Counted from the stretch's first letter, positions 1 through 7,203 are shown. The stretch: 13,577 bases of DNA from Pseudomonadota bacterium (GCA_003242645.1 QGVC01000063.1:1-13577); one strand, 5' to 3'. Made by a program: numbers and translations. The notes: generated by a model from the sequence alone, not told the origin.

Positions 1-326
1 GTGCTGAGCGCCCGCGAAGCCTTTCCCCGGCGCATCATCTGATAGCCATCGAAAACAGTGACTGCTGCGGACGGCGTTCCTGGAATTCCAAGGAGAACTG
101 CAGATACCGATCCCCCGGTCATTCCGCCGATGTAAGTACCGAGCAAGAGGCCGATGGCCGGAGTTGGCTCCAGCGTGAACGTCATCGGCAGGACAAGTGC
201 CAATGCCACTGTAAAGGTCAAGCCAGGGATCGCACCGAAAATGAGCCCGATGATGGTGCCGATCGTAACGGCGAGGATCGCGTCTGGTGCGAGCGAGGCT
301 GACAGCGCTGTCAGAAAAGCTTCCAT
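1..326 (-). CDS. tctA: TctA-family large permease of a tripartite tricarboxylate transporter (C-terminus cut by window edge)
   Basis: This is the N-terminal 108 residues of the large membrane subunit of a TTT-family secondary transporter. The family takes a carboxylate from a periplasmic binding protein and moves it inward using the ion gradient. The visible part has two hydrophobic stretches (about residues 13-50 and 57-85). It also has the conserved early glycine-proline motif FGAIPGL and the later IGGMTGGSVSAVLLGIPGTP block typical of TctA. Reading starts at the ATG complementary to 324-326 and stays open to base 1, so about 390 further residues should lie to the left. It follows tctB by 13 bp and is the last visible gene of the operon. 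Family assignment is confident; the substrate is unknown. Confidence 0.93.
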   Translation of the reverse strand, partial: MEAFLTALSASLAPDAILAVTIGTIIGLIFGAIPGLTFTVALALVLPMTFTLEPTPAIGLLLGTYIGGMTGGSVSAVLLGIPGTPSAAVTVFDGYQMMRRGKASRALS

Positions 327-339
327 CGGGCCGCTTCCC

Positions 340-843
340 TCAGAACAGCGAAGTCCAGGTGCCCGGGGGCAAATACGCCCCGAGAACTTTACCCAAAAGT
401 AGCCAGCATCCGAATGCGAGCCCGACTGCCATGCCGATGATCGTAACCGGATTTCTGATTTTCAGGATCAGGCCCACCATAGCCGCGACGACCACCATTG
501 TCGCAAACACGAAGCCGACCTTCTCCATCAGAAAACCGTAGGCGACGATCACCAGAACAAGTGACAAGACGAGGCGGAGATAAAGCCAGCCTGCCAAAGC
601 TTCTCCTTCAGGGGCGTCCTCTTCAACGTCGTCCGTCGATACGCCTGCAGGCTTCACATAGCTCGCTGCAAGGAGCACCAGAGCCAGCACCCCGAGAGCA
701 ATCCCAAGGCAGAGGGGGAATGTGCGCGGCCCAACAATTCCCGATGATCCAGGTGGGATTGTATACCAAACGGCAATTACCCACGCTGCAGCAAAGGCCA
801 GCAACAGTAATGCCGTTACTCGGTCACGCCGAGCAGCGCCCAT
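340..843 (-). CDS. tctB: TctB-family small permease of the tripartite tricarboxylate transporter
   Basis: This 167-residue protein is the small membrane subunit of the TTT transporter, about the usual size for the family. Hydrophobic segments lie near residues 10-28, 43-62, 86-105, 111-128 and 132-150. An acidic loop at about 70-82 (DDVEEDAPEGE) sits between the second and third. The loop after the first helix contains the GPRTFP element common in TctB proteins. A strong Shine-Dalgarno (GGGAGGAG) lies 6 bases before the ATG. The gene starts 20 bp after tctC stops and ends 13 bp before tctA starts, so the order C-B-A is the canonical one. TctB partners TctA in the inner membrane and its precise role is poorly defined. 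Confidence 0.92.
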   Translation of the reverse strand: MGAARRDRVTALLLLAFAAAWVIAVWYTIPPGSSGIVGPRTFPLCLGIALGVLALVLLAASYVKPAGVSTDDVEEDAPEGEALAGWLYLRLVLSLVLVIVAYGFLMEKVGFVFATMVVVAAMVGLILKIRNPVTIIGMAVGLAFGCWLLLGKVLGAYLPPGTWTSLF

Positions 844-863
844 TCCGCACTCCTCCCGTCGGA

Positions 864-1829
864 CTACTTCTTGAGGCCGAGCTTGGTCATCAGCTCCGCG
901 AGCCTCTTGTCGTCAGCGGCGATTTCTTCACCGAACTTGGTATGATCCGCAAACGCGGGCTCGAACCCGATGGTCTGCGAGGCTTTGATAAACTCCTCGC
1001 TCTCGGTTGCCTTTTTCGCCGCTTCCTCGAGAACTGCGATCACGTCGTCGGGTGTGCCGGCCGGTGCCGCGAGACCACGCCACATCACGAGATTTACGCC
1101 TTTGGCGCCTGCCTCATCACACGTCGGCGTATTAGGCAAGGCCTTGATCCGCGTAGGGCTGCTCACGCACAGAATCTTGAGCGTGCCGGCCTTTTCATGC
1201 GATATGAACTGGCCGGGCCATTGCAGGGCAGCGTCAATCCGGCCGCCAAGCAGCTCGATGGGCGCCTTACCCTCGTCGTAAGGCACGTGAATCACCTTGT
1301 CGCCCAGCCCAAGAGCATCGAGGAGCGCAACTGTCGTCAAATGGGTGAAGGACCCCTTGCCGGACGCACCGACGCGGAGCTTCTTGTCGGACCCTTTAAT
1401 GTCGTCGACCATATCTTGGAGGGTGTTCCAGCCAGAATCCGCCCGAACGGCGAAGGCGGGAACCTCCATGCTGATCTTCGCGATCGGCTTGAAGGCCGTG
1501 TAATCGAAATCCATCCTGCCGCCGTGGTAGTTGGTGCTGATGGAGTTCGAGTTCCAAACGATGCTGTAGCCATCTGGCGCCGAGCTATGGACGTGCTGGT
1601 ATCCGATGGAGCCACCGCCTCCGGTCCGGCTCACGGGCACCACCGGCTGGGGGAGATGCTTCGACATGAGATCCGCCAGGAGCTGCCCGATCGTCTGGGC
1701 CGTGCTCCCGAACAGGATGGTCATTTCGATCGGTTTTTCGGGAAACTTGTCAGCTTTTGCCGGCGCCAATCCTGCAATCACGGCGAAAGCCGAGGTCGCG
1801 GCAAGCAGCTTGATTTTCAGGGCCTTCAT
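864..1829 (-). CDS. tctC: TctC/Bug-family periplasmic solute-binding protein
   Basis: This 321-residue protein is the periplasmic receptor of the TTT transporter. Residues 1-26 form a clear Sec signal peptide: basic MKALKIK, a hydrophobic core, then a cleavage region ending APAKA. The mature part follows the Bug fold pattern. PEKPIEMTILFG comes first, a glycine-rich RTGGGGSIGY loop lies at about 68-78, and a DGY segment follows, as is usual near the ligand. Bug proteins bind carboxylates such as citrate, glutamate, nicotinate or aromatic acids through two ordered waters, so the ligand cannot be predicted. A GGGAGAG Shine-Dalgarno precedes the ATG. It lies 74 bp after the isomerase-like gene, and that gap contains a stem-loop. 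Having its own adjacent tctB and tctA makes it a dedicated receptor and not an orphan Bug protein. Confidence 0.94.
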   Translation of the reverse strand: MKALKIKLLAATSAFAVIAGLAPAKADKFPEKPIEMTILFGSTAQTIGQLLADLMSKHLPQPVVPVSRTGGGGSIGYQHVHSSAPDGYSIVWNSNSISTNYHGGRMDFDYTAFKPIAKISMEVPAFAVRADSGWNTLQDMVDDIKGSDKKLRVGASGKGSFTHLTTVALLDALGLGDKVIHVPYDEGKAPIELLGGRIDAALQWPGQFISHEKAGTLKILCVSSPTRIKALPNTPTCDEAGAKGVNLVMWRGLAAPAGTPDDVIAVLEEAAKKATESEEFIKASQTIGFEPAFADHTKFGEEIAADDKRLAELMTKLGLKK

Positions 1830-1859
1830 GTTTCTCTCCCAAGTCCCAAAGCATCACAA

Positions 1860-1875
1860 CCCATCTTCCGATGGG
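1860..1875 (-). other. Intergenic stem-loop with GNRA-type loop upstream of tctC
   Basis: In the transcript of the minus strand this segment reads CCCAUC-GGAA-GAUGGG. It is a perfect 6-bp stem closed by C-G around a GGAA loop, which fits the stable GNRA tetraloop class. It lies in the 74-bp gap between the isomerase-like gene and tctC, about 30 bases before the tctC start codon. No U-run follows in the operon direction, so it does not look like a terminator for this operon. Stem-loops before binding-protein genes can shield a processed mRNA and raise expression of the receptor; that role is an inference. On the plus strand a T-run follows after 5 bases, but no plus-strand gene precedes it. 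Confidence 0.5.
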
Positions 1876-1903
1876 AGCAATTTTTTCTTGTTTTTATTAT
1901 CGG

Positions 1904-2821
1904 TTAAGCCAGCGCCCAGGCGTCTCGTATCACGCGCTTGGCGTTGGCCAGTATAACTTCTGAGATCTCGCCGGCGAGAACGGGCCGAACCTCCGCGCTC
2001 ACGATCGGTCGTTCTTTCTTGTCGAAGAAACCATTCGCGCGCAACGTCCTGAAGAACGCCGTGACCTCGGCCGTGTCCGTCTCTCCTCCGGGAATGCCGA
2101 ACCGAGGCTGAATATCGCCATAAGCAGGATGGCTCTTGTCGCGAAACGCGCAGTTCCCGAGATGAACCGACTCCAAGTAATCCTTCATCTTCGGGATTGA
2201 GACTTCCGGATCCTCGTTGAGCAACGGGAAGTGGCTGAGATCCGTGAGCAAACCGAAATTCGGGTAGTGCGGCCGCAAAGCCTTGGCCACGTCCACGGCG
2301 TCTTCGACATGGCCGATCAGGTTTTTCTTGTCGATCGACCGGTCGAATATCTTCAACGTGAACTTCATCGGGCCATCTTGGGCCGCATATTCCAGGATCT
2401 GATGCAGGCTATCGATCAGAAGCTTTTTCGCTTCCTCCCGCTTCTCGTCGCCGGGGTCTCTACCAGCAATGAGACGCACGACCTCGGCTCCGAGCTGGCG
2501 CGCTTCATCCACGCAGCTCTTGACGGCGTCGATCGCCGCATTTCGTTCGCGCTGATCGAATGAGTTCAAGTTGAACTTATTCGTCAGCATTTTGGGTTGC
2601 GTCGCATAGGCGACCGAGAGGTGGCTCTGGTCGAGCAGCTGACGGGCCGTATTGCGGACGCGGTAATCCTTCATCCAGCCTACCTCTACGGCGGTCCAGA
2701 AGTCGTCCGCGCAGATCTTCTCCAGCGTCTCCAAGATTGGGCCGGTGCCGGACTCCACGCCTGGGAATGCCTTGAAATGGACGACCCCTACACGCATGAA
2801 CCGGTACATACTAGCGTCCAT
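1904..2821 (-). CDS. Sugar-phosphate isomerase/epimerase-like TIM-barrel protein (AP endonuclease 2 / xylose isomerase-like fold)
   Basis: This 305-residue protein resembles the xylose-isomerase-like TIM-barrel family, which isomerises or epimerises sugars, sugar acids or keto acids using a divalent metal. Visible elements are EVGW (about residues 46-49), DLSHFPLL with Asp194 and His197, VHLGN with His220, and SAEV with Glu277; the last four residues fit the metal or active site. In relatives I know, the strand before FDR.IDKK carries a metal-binding Glu, but here position 157 is Lys (TLKIFD). The start is the ATG at 2821, preceded by GGAGG at five bases; a longer frame from a GTG at 2848 would read through that ribosome site. 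It lies 47 bp after the Mo-hydroxylase genes, so it probably acts on a product of that pathway. The specific reaction is unknown. Confidence 0.8.
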   Translation of the reverse strand: MDASMYRFMRVGVVHFKAFPGVESGTGPILETLEKICADDFWTAVEVGWMKDYRVRNTARQLLDQSHLSVAYATQPKMLTNKFNLNSFDQRERNAAIDAVKSCVDEARQLGAEVVRLIAGRDPGDEKREEAKKLLIDSLHQILEYAAQDGPMKFTLKIFDRSIDKKNLIGHVEDAVDVAKALRPHYPNFGLLTDLSHFPLLNEDPEVSIPKMKDYLESVHLGNCAFRDKSHPAYGDIQPRFGIPGGETDTAEVTAFFRTLRANGFFDKKERPIVSAEVRPVLAGEISEVILANAKRVIRDAWALA

Positions 2822-2854
2822 GCTCTCCTCCAGCTCCTCGCCCTTCACAACTCT

Positions 2855-2870
2855 ATTACTTCATTACTTC
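2855..2870. repeat. Tandem 8-bp direct repeat
   Basis: ATTACTTC occurs twice back to back on the plus strand, ending at the stop codon of the Mo-hydroxylase C-terminal subunit gene. It is AT-rich compared with its surroundings and falls in the 47-bp gap before the isomerase-like gene. It may be a slippage product with no function. Confidence 0.4.
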
Positions 2871-3891
2871 ACTCTGCAGCTTGCCTTTGGCTCTCCCGCC
2901 TCGCCTTCTCCTCAAGTGCCGCTAGAATTTTCTCGGGCGTAGCAGGCAGCGACGTGATCCTGACCCCAACAGCGTCGTAAATGGCGTTGATGATTGCTGG
3001 TGCCGTCGGTATCAGGGCCGGCTCGCCGATACCCTTCGCCCCCAGCGGGCTGCGCGGATCCGGATCCTCGATGATGATCGAGTTGATCTTCGGCACATCG
3101 AGCGCGGTCGGCAGAATGTACTTCGCCAAGCTTGGGGTCGTCGTATAGCCGTTTACGGTCTTGTATTCTTCCATAAGAGCTTGGCCCAGACCCTGTGCGA
3201 TGCCACCTTCGATCTGCCCCTCGATGCCCCGCGGATTGATGGCGCGGCCCACGTCGTGCGCCGCCCAGATGCCGAGCACCTGAACCTCTCCCGTCATCGT
3301 GTCGACCTCCACCTCGGCCACCTGGCAGCCGAAGACGTAGGCTTGCCAGGGGCTGCCAGAGCCGTCGACTGGATCTAGACCTGTGCCGTACGACGTGAAC
3401 GATCCTGAGCCGACCGGGACCACACCCCTCTTTTTGCAAATATCGACGGCCTCCGCCATCGTCATTTTCAGGTTGGAGCTTTCGGACCAGATTTCGCCGT
3501 TGAACGCGACGATGCTGTCCTCAGGCACATCCCAGTGAGCGGCCAGCTCACGAACGAGCTTGGCGCGGGCCTCACGGCAGGCCAGCGCGACCGAGTTGCC
3601 GATCATATACGTTTGACGCGTGGCTCCGGCGTGCGCCGCCTCGGGAGCCCGCGCGGTATCGTTATCACCGATCGTCACGTCCTCGGGCCGAATGCCGAGC
3701 TCCTCGGCAGCGATCTGCGCCAATACGGTGAGAATGCCTTCGCCAATTTCGGTTACGCCTGTGACGATCTTGGCGGTGCCGCCGTCATCCAGCTCCGCCC
3801 AGGCCCCTGCCCTGTCGATGGTCGCCGTGCGCGCGATGCCATACCAGCTCGCTGCAACGCCACGGCCGCGCATCTTACGCTTCATCATCAT
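2869..3891 (-). CDS. Molybdenum hydroxylase, molybdopterin-binding C-terminal half (NdhM-like subunit)
   Basis: This 340-residue protein is only the second molybdopterin-binding domain of a xanthine-dehydrogenase-family large subunit, which is normally part of a chain of about 750 residues. Family marks are RGVAASWYGIA at the start, EIGEG (about 48-52, usually GQG), AAHAGATRQTYMIGN (about 85-99), AHDVGRAINP with GQIEGGIAQGLGQALMEE, and GAKGIGEPA at 284-292. Glu290 in the last motif is the general base that activates the Mo-bound hydroxyl in the family. The gene starts with three ATG codons, four bases after AGGAGG, and overlaps the stop of the upstream half by four bases (ATGA). This pattern indicates translational coupling and an evolved split, not a broken gene. 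The split point resembles NdhL/NdhM of Eubacterium barkeri nicotinate dehydrogenase. The substrate remains open. Confidence 0.9.
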   Translation of the reverse strand: MMMKRKMRGRGVAASWYGIARTATIDRAGAWAELDDGGTAKIVTGVTEIGEGILTVLAQIAAEELGIRPEDVTIGDNDTARAPEAAHAGATRQTYMIGNSVALACREARAKLVRELAAHWDVPEDSIVAFNGEIWSESSNLKMTMAEAVDICKKRGVVPVGSGSFTSYGTGLDPVDGSGSPWQAYVFGCQVAEVEVDTMTGEVQVLGIWAAHDVGRAINPRGIEGQIEGGIAQGLGQALMEEYKTVNGYTTTPSLAKYILPTALDVPKINSIIIEDPDPRSPLGAKGIGEPALIPTAPAIINAIYDAVGVRITSLPATPEKILAALEEKARRESQRQAAE

Positions 3892-5768
3892 GCGACCTCC
3901 TGCCGGGCTGGTGTTTCGACTTTACGGAAGCGAGCGCCGAGTGTGCACGGCGGCCGTGTATCTTCTCCGCCGAGATCGGAGCGGTACGGCCCGCGCATGT
4001 TCGGCGGCCCCTTTTCCCAACGCGAGGCCTTCTCAGCAGCATCGAGAACGCGGCCCAGCGAAACTGAGCCGAGCTTCTGCTTCGTGTGTGTAAGGGCGCC
4101 ATCGCGCATCATATTGATGCGCCGGATCTCGAATGGATCGAGCCCGAGCTTTTCCGCACACAGGTCCAAATGCGCTTCCGTCGCGAACTGGACCTGCATG
4201 GCGCCGAACGTACGGAACGCACCCGACGGCGTGTTGTTGGTGTAAACACCATACGTATCGACCTGAAGGTTCGGAATGTCGTACGGGCCGCAGGCCAGGA
4301 TCGCCGCCTTCCGCATCACACCTTCAGTGGACATCGCATATGCTCCGCCGTCGGAGATCATTTTGAATGAGACGGCAGTGATGCGGCCATTCCGCTTCAG
4401 GCCCATCCGATAAGTGATGCGTGCTGGGTGGCGCTTGGCTGTGGAGATGATCGACTCTTCACGCGTAAAGACGAGCCGCACTGGCCGGTGAGTTTTCAGC
4501 GCTGCTATGGCCAGCATGCCCTGATAAATCATGTCCTCCTTGCCGCCGAAGCCGCCGCCCACCGGGCTCATGATGAAGCGCACCTTGTTGATCGGCTTGG
4601 CAAGAATCTCCGCCAGCATATGGCGGTGGTGCGTTATGTTCTGGCTCGGCGAGATCACCGTCACGACACCGTCGTGGTCAACGTAAGCCAAGCCGGCCTC
4701 GGGCTCGAGGTACGCGTGCTCGACCTGCTGTGTCTCGTATTTCTCCTCGACGATGATATCGGCCTCGGCGAACCCTTTCTCGATGTCACCTTTCCGGATC
4801 GGGATGTGCTTGACGATGTTGTCCTTGGCGTAGTCGTGCAGCACCGGCGCGCCAGGACGCATCGCTTCTTCCGGATCGAAGATTGCCGGCAGCGGCTCGT
4901 ACTCGACCTTGATGAGCGACAAAGCCTTGCGCGCCGTGACGATATCCTCGGCCGCGACCGCGGCCACGGCTTCACCGACATAACGCACCTTGCCGCGCGC
5001 CATGACCGGCTGGTCATGGATGAAAACGCCGAATCCGTCCTTGCCGGGCACGTCCGCGGACGTGATCACGCAGGCTACGCCCTCAAGCGCTTCTGCCGCG
5101 CTTGTATCGATGGATTTGATCAGCGCGTGCGGATGCGGACTACGCAGCACCTGCATATGCAGCATGCCGGGCATGACCATATCTCCGGCATATCGCAGGC
5201 GGCCCGAAACCTTGCTCGGCGCGTCGATCCGGCGAACATTGCTGCCAATATAGGATTTGACCGGGGACTCCGGCTCGAGTGCAGCAGGGCCGATGCGGCC
5301 CGCAATTACATCTCGCGCAATTTCAACGGCTTCAATGATTTTCGCATAACCCGTGCAGCGGCAGATATTGCCGCCAAGGCGCTCCTTGATCTCCTCGACA
5401 TCAGCATTGGGATTTTCGCGCAATGCCGCCGTGGCAGCCATTACCATGCCAGGAATACAGTAGCCGCACTGGCTGGCGCCGGTCTTGTAAAATGCCCGCT
5501 GAATGGTGGTGAGCTCACCCGGAGGCGCGAGCCCCTCGATTGTTTCGATTTTCGCGCCATTTGCCTTCGCCACGGGCATCAGGCACGATTTCACGAGCTT
5601 GCCATTGACGAAAACGGAGCAGGTGCCGCATTCGCCGGCACCACAACCTTCCTTCGTTCCGGTCAGGTCGAGGTCGTCTCGCAAAAAGTCGATCAGCCGC
5701 TGATAAGGCTTGGCGAACCGACGCACCTTGCGTCCGTTCACTTCCAATTGAATCTCGAGATCAGGCAT
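3888..5768 (-). CDS. Molybdenum hydroxylase: [2Fe-2S] subunit fused to molybdopterin-binding N-terminal half (NdhS-NdhL-like fusion)
   Basis: This 626-residue protein combines two functions. Residues 1-158 form the [2Fe-2S] electron-transfer module. A plant-ferredoxin-type cluster uses Cys42, Cys47, Cys50 and Cys62, and a second cluster uses Cys101, Cys104, Cys136 and Cys138. After a short linker, residues about 172-590 form the first molybdopterin domain, with EHAYLEPE (350-357), PVGGGFGGKE (402-411) and GAFRTFG (516-522). By eye against xanthine dehydrogenase, Glu411 and Arg519 match substrate/Mo-site residues, while the second substrate Arg appears as Lys487 and the Gly after Arg519 is Thr520. 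The protein ends with a polar tail of about 36 residues where the usual subunit would continue. The ATG at 5768 is chosen because AAAAGGAGG lies six bases upstream; it overlaps the FAD gene by 8 bp. Cytoplasmic, no signal peptide. Confidence 0.9.
   Translation of the reverse strand: MPDLEIQLEVNGRKVRRFAKPYQRLIDFLRDDLDLTGTKEGCGAGECGTCSVFVNGKLVKSCLMPVAKANGAKIETIEGLAPPGELTTIQRAFYKTGASQCGYCIPGMVMAATAALRENPNADVEEIKERLGGNICRCTGYAKIIEAVEIARDVIAGRIGPAALEPESPVKSYIGSNVRRIDAPSKVSGRLRYAGDMVMPGMLHMQVLRSPHPHALIKSIDTSAAEALEGVACVITSADVPGKDGFGVFIHDQPVMARGKVRYVGEAVAAVAAEDIVTARKALSLIKVEYEPLPAIFDPEEAMRPGAPVLHDYAKDNIVKHIPIRKGDIEKGFAEADIIVEEKYETQQVEHAYLEPEAGLAYVDHDGVVTVISPSQNITHHRHMLAEILAKPINKVRFIMSPVGGGFGGKEDMIYQGMLAIAALKTHRPVRLVFTREESIISTAKRHPARITYRMGLKRNGRITAVSFKMISDGGAYAMSTEGVMRKAAILACGPYDIPNLQVDTYGVYTNNTPSGAFRTFGAMQVQFATEAHLDLCAEKLGLDPFEIRRINMMRDGALTHTKQKLGSVSLGRVLDAAEKASRWEKGPPNMRGPYRSDLGGEDTRPPCTLGARFRKVETPARQEVA
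3896..3901 (-). promoter_or_regulatory. Strong Shine-Dalgarno of the separate Mo-hydroxylase C-terminal subunit
   Basis: AGGAGG on the minus strand lies four bases before ATGATGATG, inside the last codons of the upstream gene. Its presence at the junction is the main sequence evidence that the second half of the molybdopterin subunit is translated on its own. It argues against a sequencing frameshift or random stop. Confidence 0.85.
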
Positions 5769-6678
5769 GCGCAGCCTCCTTTTGAGTGGAGCCGGGTGCA
5801 GCTGCTCCGCAGGCGACGAGAGCTTCCTCGATAGCCGCTTGCACGAATCCGCAGACAACGGAGCGCCGATACTCCTGACGTGTGCGCGATGCGACCCGGT
5901 CAGCCGCCAGCGCGCTTACACGCGCGATGAGATCCTGCGATATGCGCTCGCCTTTCAGCTTGTCTTCCACGTCCTTCAGGCGCATCGGGACGGGGCCAAT
6001 TCCACCGACGGCAACACGAACGTCCTCAATCACCTGACCAGACGAATCGATCTTGGCCAATGCCGCCGCGCAAACCGTCGAGATGACGAGCGAACGGCGG
6101 CGACCAACTTTCTGGAATGAACCGCCATAACCAGCCATCGATGTGCAGGTTATGGCAGTGACAATTTCGTCCGGCTCAAGCGCCGTTTTCCCAGGCCCGA
6201 GAACGAACTCGGACAGCGGCAGGGACCGGTGCTCGATGCTCCCCTGCACAAGCCGGGCAATCTCGATTTCAGCATCCATGGCAAGGAGCGGCGGCGTTCC
6301 GTCCGCAGCCGGAGATGCATTTACGATATTCCCGGCCAGCGTCGCTTGCTCCCTAATCTGATCATCTGCAAACCAAACGGCGCAGTACGGCATGCAGGGC
6401 AAATGCTCCCGCAGCAGATCGTCCGTCAGGAACCGCTGGAACACGACGTTGGCGCCCAAACGGGCACGCCCATTGGAAACCTGATAGCCAGACAGCTCGG
6501 GAATGCGGCTGATGTCGATCAGAACTGGCACGTGAACGTCACCCGCCCGGCCCTCGCGAGCCCAAGGCAAAATGTCCGTTGCACCAGCCACGATCTTGCA
6601 CCGCCCACGATGGGCTTGGAGCTCGGCGAGCGCCTCGCCGAGCGTCGTGACTGTCAGGTATTCATCGCAGAGGAGCAT
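5761..6678 (-). CDS. Molybdenum hydroxylase FAD-binding subunit (CoxM/NdhF-like)
   Basis: This 305-residue protein is the flavin subunit that passes electrons from the iron-sulfur clusters to an acceptor. The FAD pyrophosphate loops are visible: AGATDILP (31-38), corresponding to the usual GGGTDL, and IREQATLAGNIVNASPAADG (108-127). A C-terminal domain with VAVGGIGPVPMR (about 227-238) matches the CO-dehydrogenase flavoprotein C-terminal region. Length is about that of other separate FAD subunits, and there is no inserted iron-sulfur loop like that of 4-hydroxybenzoyl-CoA reductase. GGGAGAG precedes the ATG. It starts 16 bp after the RidA-like gene and its last 8 bp overlap the FeS-Mo gene, so the three hydroxylase genes are co-translated. 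A separate FAD subunit shows the enzyme is not a simple two-domain aldehyde oxidoreductase such as Desulfovibrio Mop. Confidence 0.92.
   Translation of the reverse strand: MLLCDEYLTVTTLGEALAELQAHRGRCKIVAGATDILPWAREGRAGDVHVPVLIDISRIPELSGYQVSNGRARLGANVVFQRFLTDDLLREHLPCMPYCAVWFADDQIREQATLAGNIVNASPAADGTPPLLAMDAEIEIARLVQGSIEHRSLPLSEFVLGPGKTALEPDEIVTAITCTSMAGYGGSFQKVGRRRSLVISTVCAAALAKIDSSGQVIEDVRVAVGGIGPVPMRLKDVEDKLKGERISQDLIARVSALAADRVASRTRQEYRRSVVCGFVQAAIEEALVACGAAAPGSTQKEAAHA
5775..5783 (-). promoter_or_regulatory. Shine-Dalgarno that fixes the start of the FeS-Mo fusion gene
   Basis: AAAAGGAGG on the minus strand lies six bases before the ATG at 5768. It selects this start over an in-frame upstream ATG at 5858, which would add 30 residues unlike any ferredoxin module and would lie inside the FAD-subunit gene. 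Confidence 0.8.
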
Positions 6679-6694
6679 TTCTCTCCCGAATGAC

Positions 6695-7180
6695 CTATTT
6701 CTTCAAAGGTGCGTAGAACGTACCCTCGACCTCGAAAATGTCGTCTTGATTAAGCCGATCGACCTCTACGATAGTCCGAGGCGGATACGGGCCGTCACCC
6801 CACAGCTCCTGCTGCACCTTATTCACGATCGGTCGATACCGGTACATGTCGGTGACGTAGACAACGATCCTCACAGCGTCGCGCAGGGTGGCACCCTCGG
6901 ATTCGGCGATGTGCTTCATGTTGAGAAACGCTTGGCGGATCCGTGCTTCATCGCCCTCAACGAGCTTGTTCTCTTTCGGATCAATTCCGCGCATGCCGGC
7001 GACGAAAACGAAATCGCCGGCGCGGGTACCGAGATTCCAGGTTCCAGTCGGTTTAATGGCTCCTTCGGGCGCCAGCGTCTTGACGCCGTTTGGTGAGAGC
7101 GGGAGGTCTTGCGCAGACGCTGGCAACGCCACTGCCAGCATCAGAGCTGACGCAATACCCAACCGTTTCACCATGTTCAT
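6695..7180 (-). CDS. RidA-family (YjgF/YER057c/UK114) protein with Sec signal peptide
   Basis: RidA-type proteins hydrolyse reactive enamines/imines or related intermediates and are usually cytosolic trimers of about 130 residues. This one has 161 residues because residues 1-23 are a signal peptide: NMVKR, a hydrophobic core, then LPASA before Gln24. The fold marks are present, including FVFVAGMRGIDP (57-68), IRQAFLNMKHIAESEG (81-96) and PPRTIVEVDRL (133-143). Arg135 matches the carboxylate-binding Arg105 of E. coli RidA and Glu150 matches Glu120, by eye. The active-site pair therefore looks intact, and the protein should act in the periplasm. GAGGAGGAAT precedes the ATG. It sits 23 bp after the alcohol dehydrogenase and 16 bp before the FAD subunit. 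An exported member may process the substrate before uptake. Function within this pathway is inferred. Confidence 0.88.
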   Translation of the reverse strand: MNMVKRLGIASALMLAVALPASAQDLPLSPNGVKTLAPEGAIKPTGTWNLGTRAGDFVFVAGMRGIDPKENKLVEGDEARIRQAFLNMKHIAESEGATLRDAVRIVVYVTDMYRYRPIVNKVQQELWGDGPYPPRTIVEVDRLNQDDIFEVEGTFYAPLKK

Positions 7181-7203
7181 GGCTATTCCTCCTCGATGGC
7201 AGG

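Noticed and set aside
1860..1890. Plus-strand rho-independent terminator
   Set aside because: A stem and a later T-run exist, but no plus-strand gene ends nearby and five bases separate stem and T-run. It is treated as an operon stem-loop instead.
498..1907. Long plus-strand open frame opposite tctB and tctC
   Set aside because: The minus-strand genes here have clear signal peptides, membrane helices and family motifs. The plus-strand frame crosses both genes and their gap and has Arg-rich, motif-free sequence.
3880..3905. Frameshift or nonsense pseudogene in the Mo subunit
   Set aside because: The junction has a perfect Shine-Dalgarno, an ATG triplet run and a four-base stop/start overlap, and both halves keep their motifs. 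The split also matches a known two-subunit organisation.
4428..5834. Long plus-strand open frame of 468 codons
   Set aside because: It lies exactly opposite the FeS-Mo fusion gene, has no ribosome site and reads as a His/Arg/Asp-rich chain with no family motif. It is a shadow produced by GC-rich codon bias.
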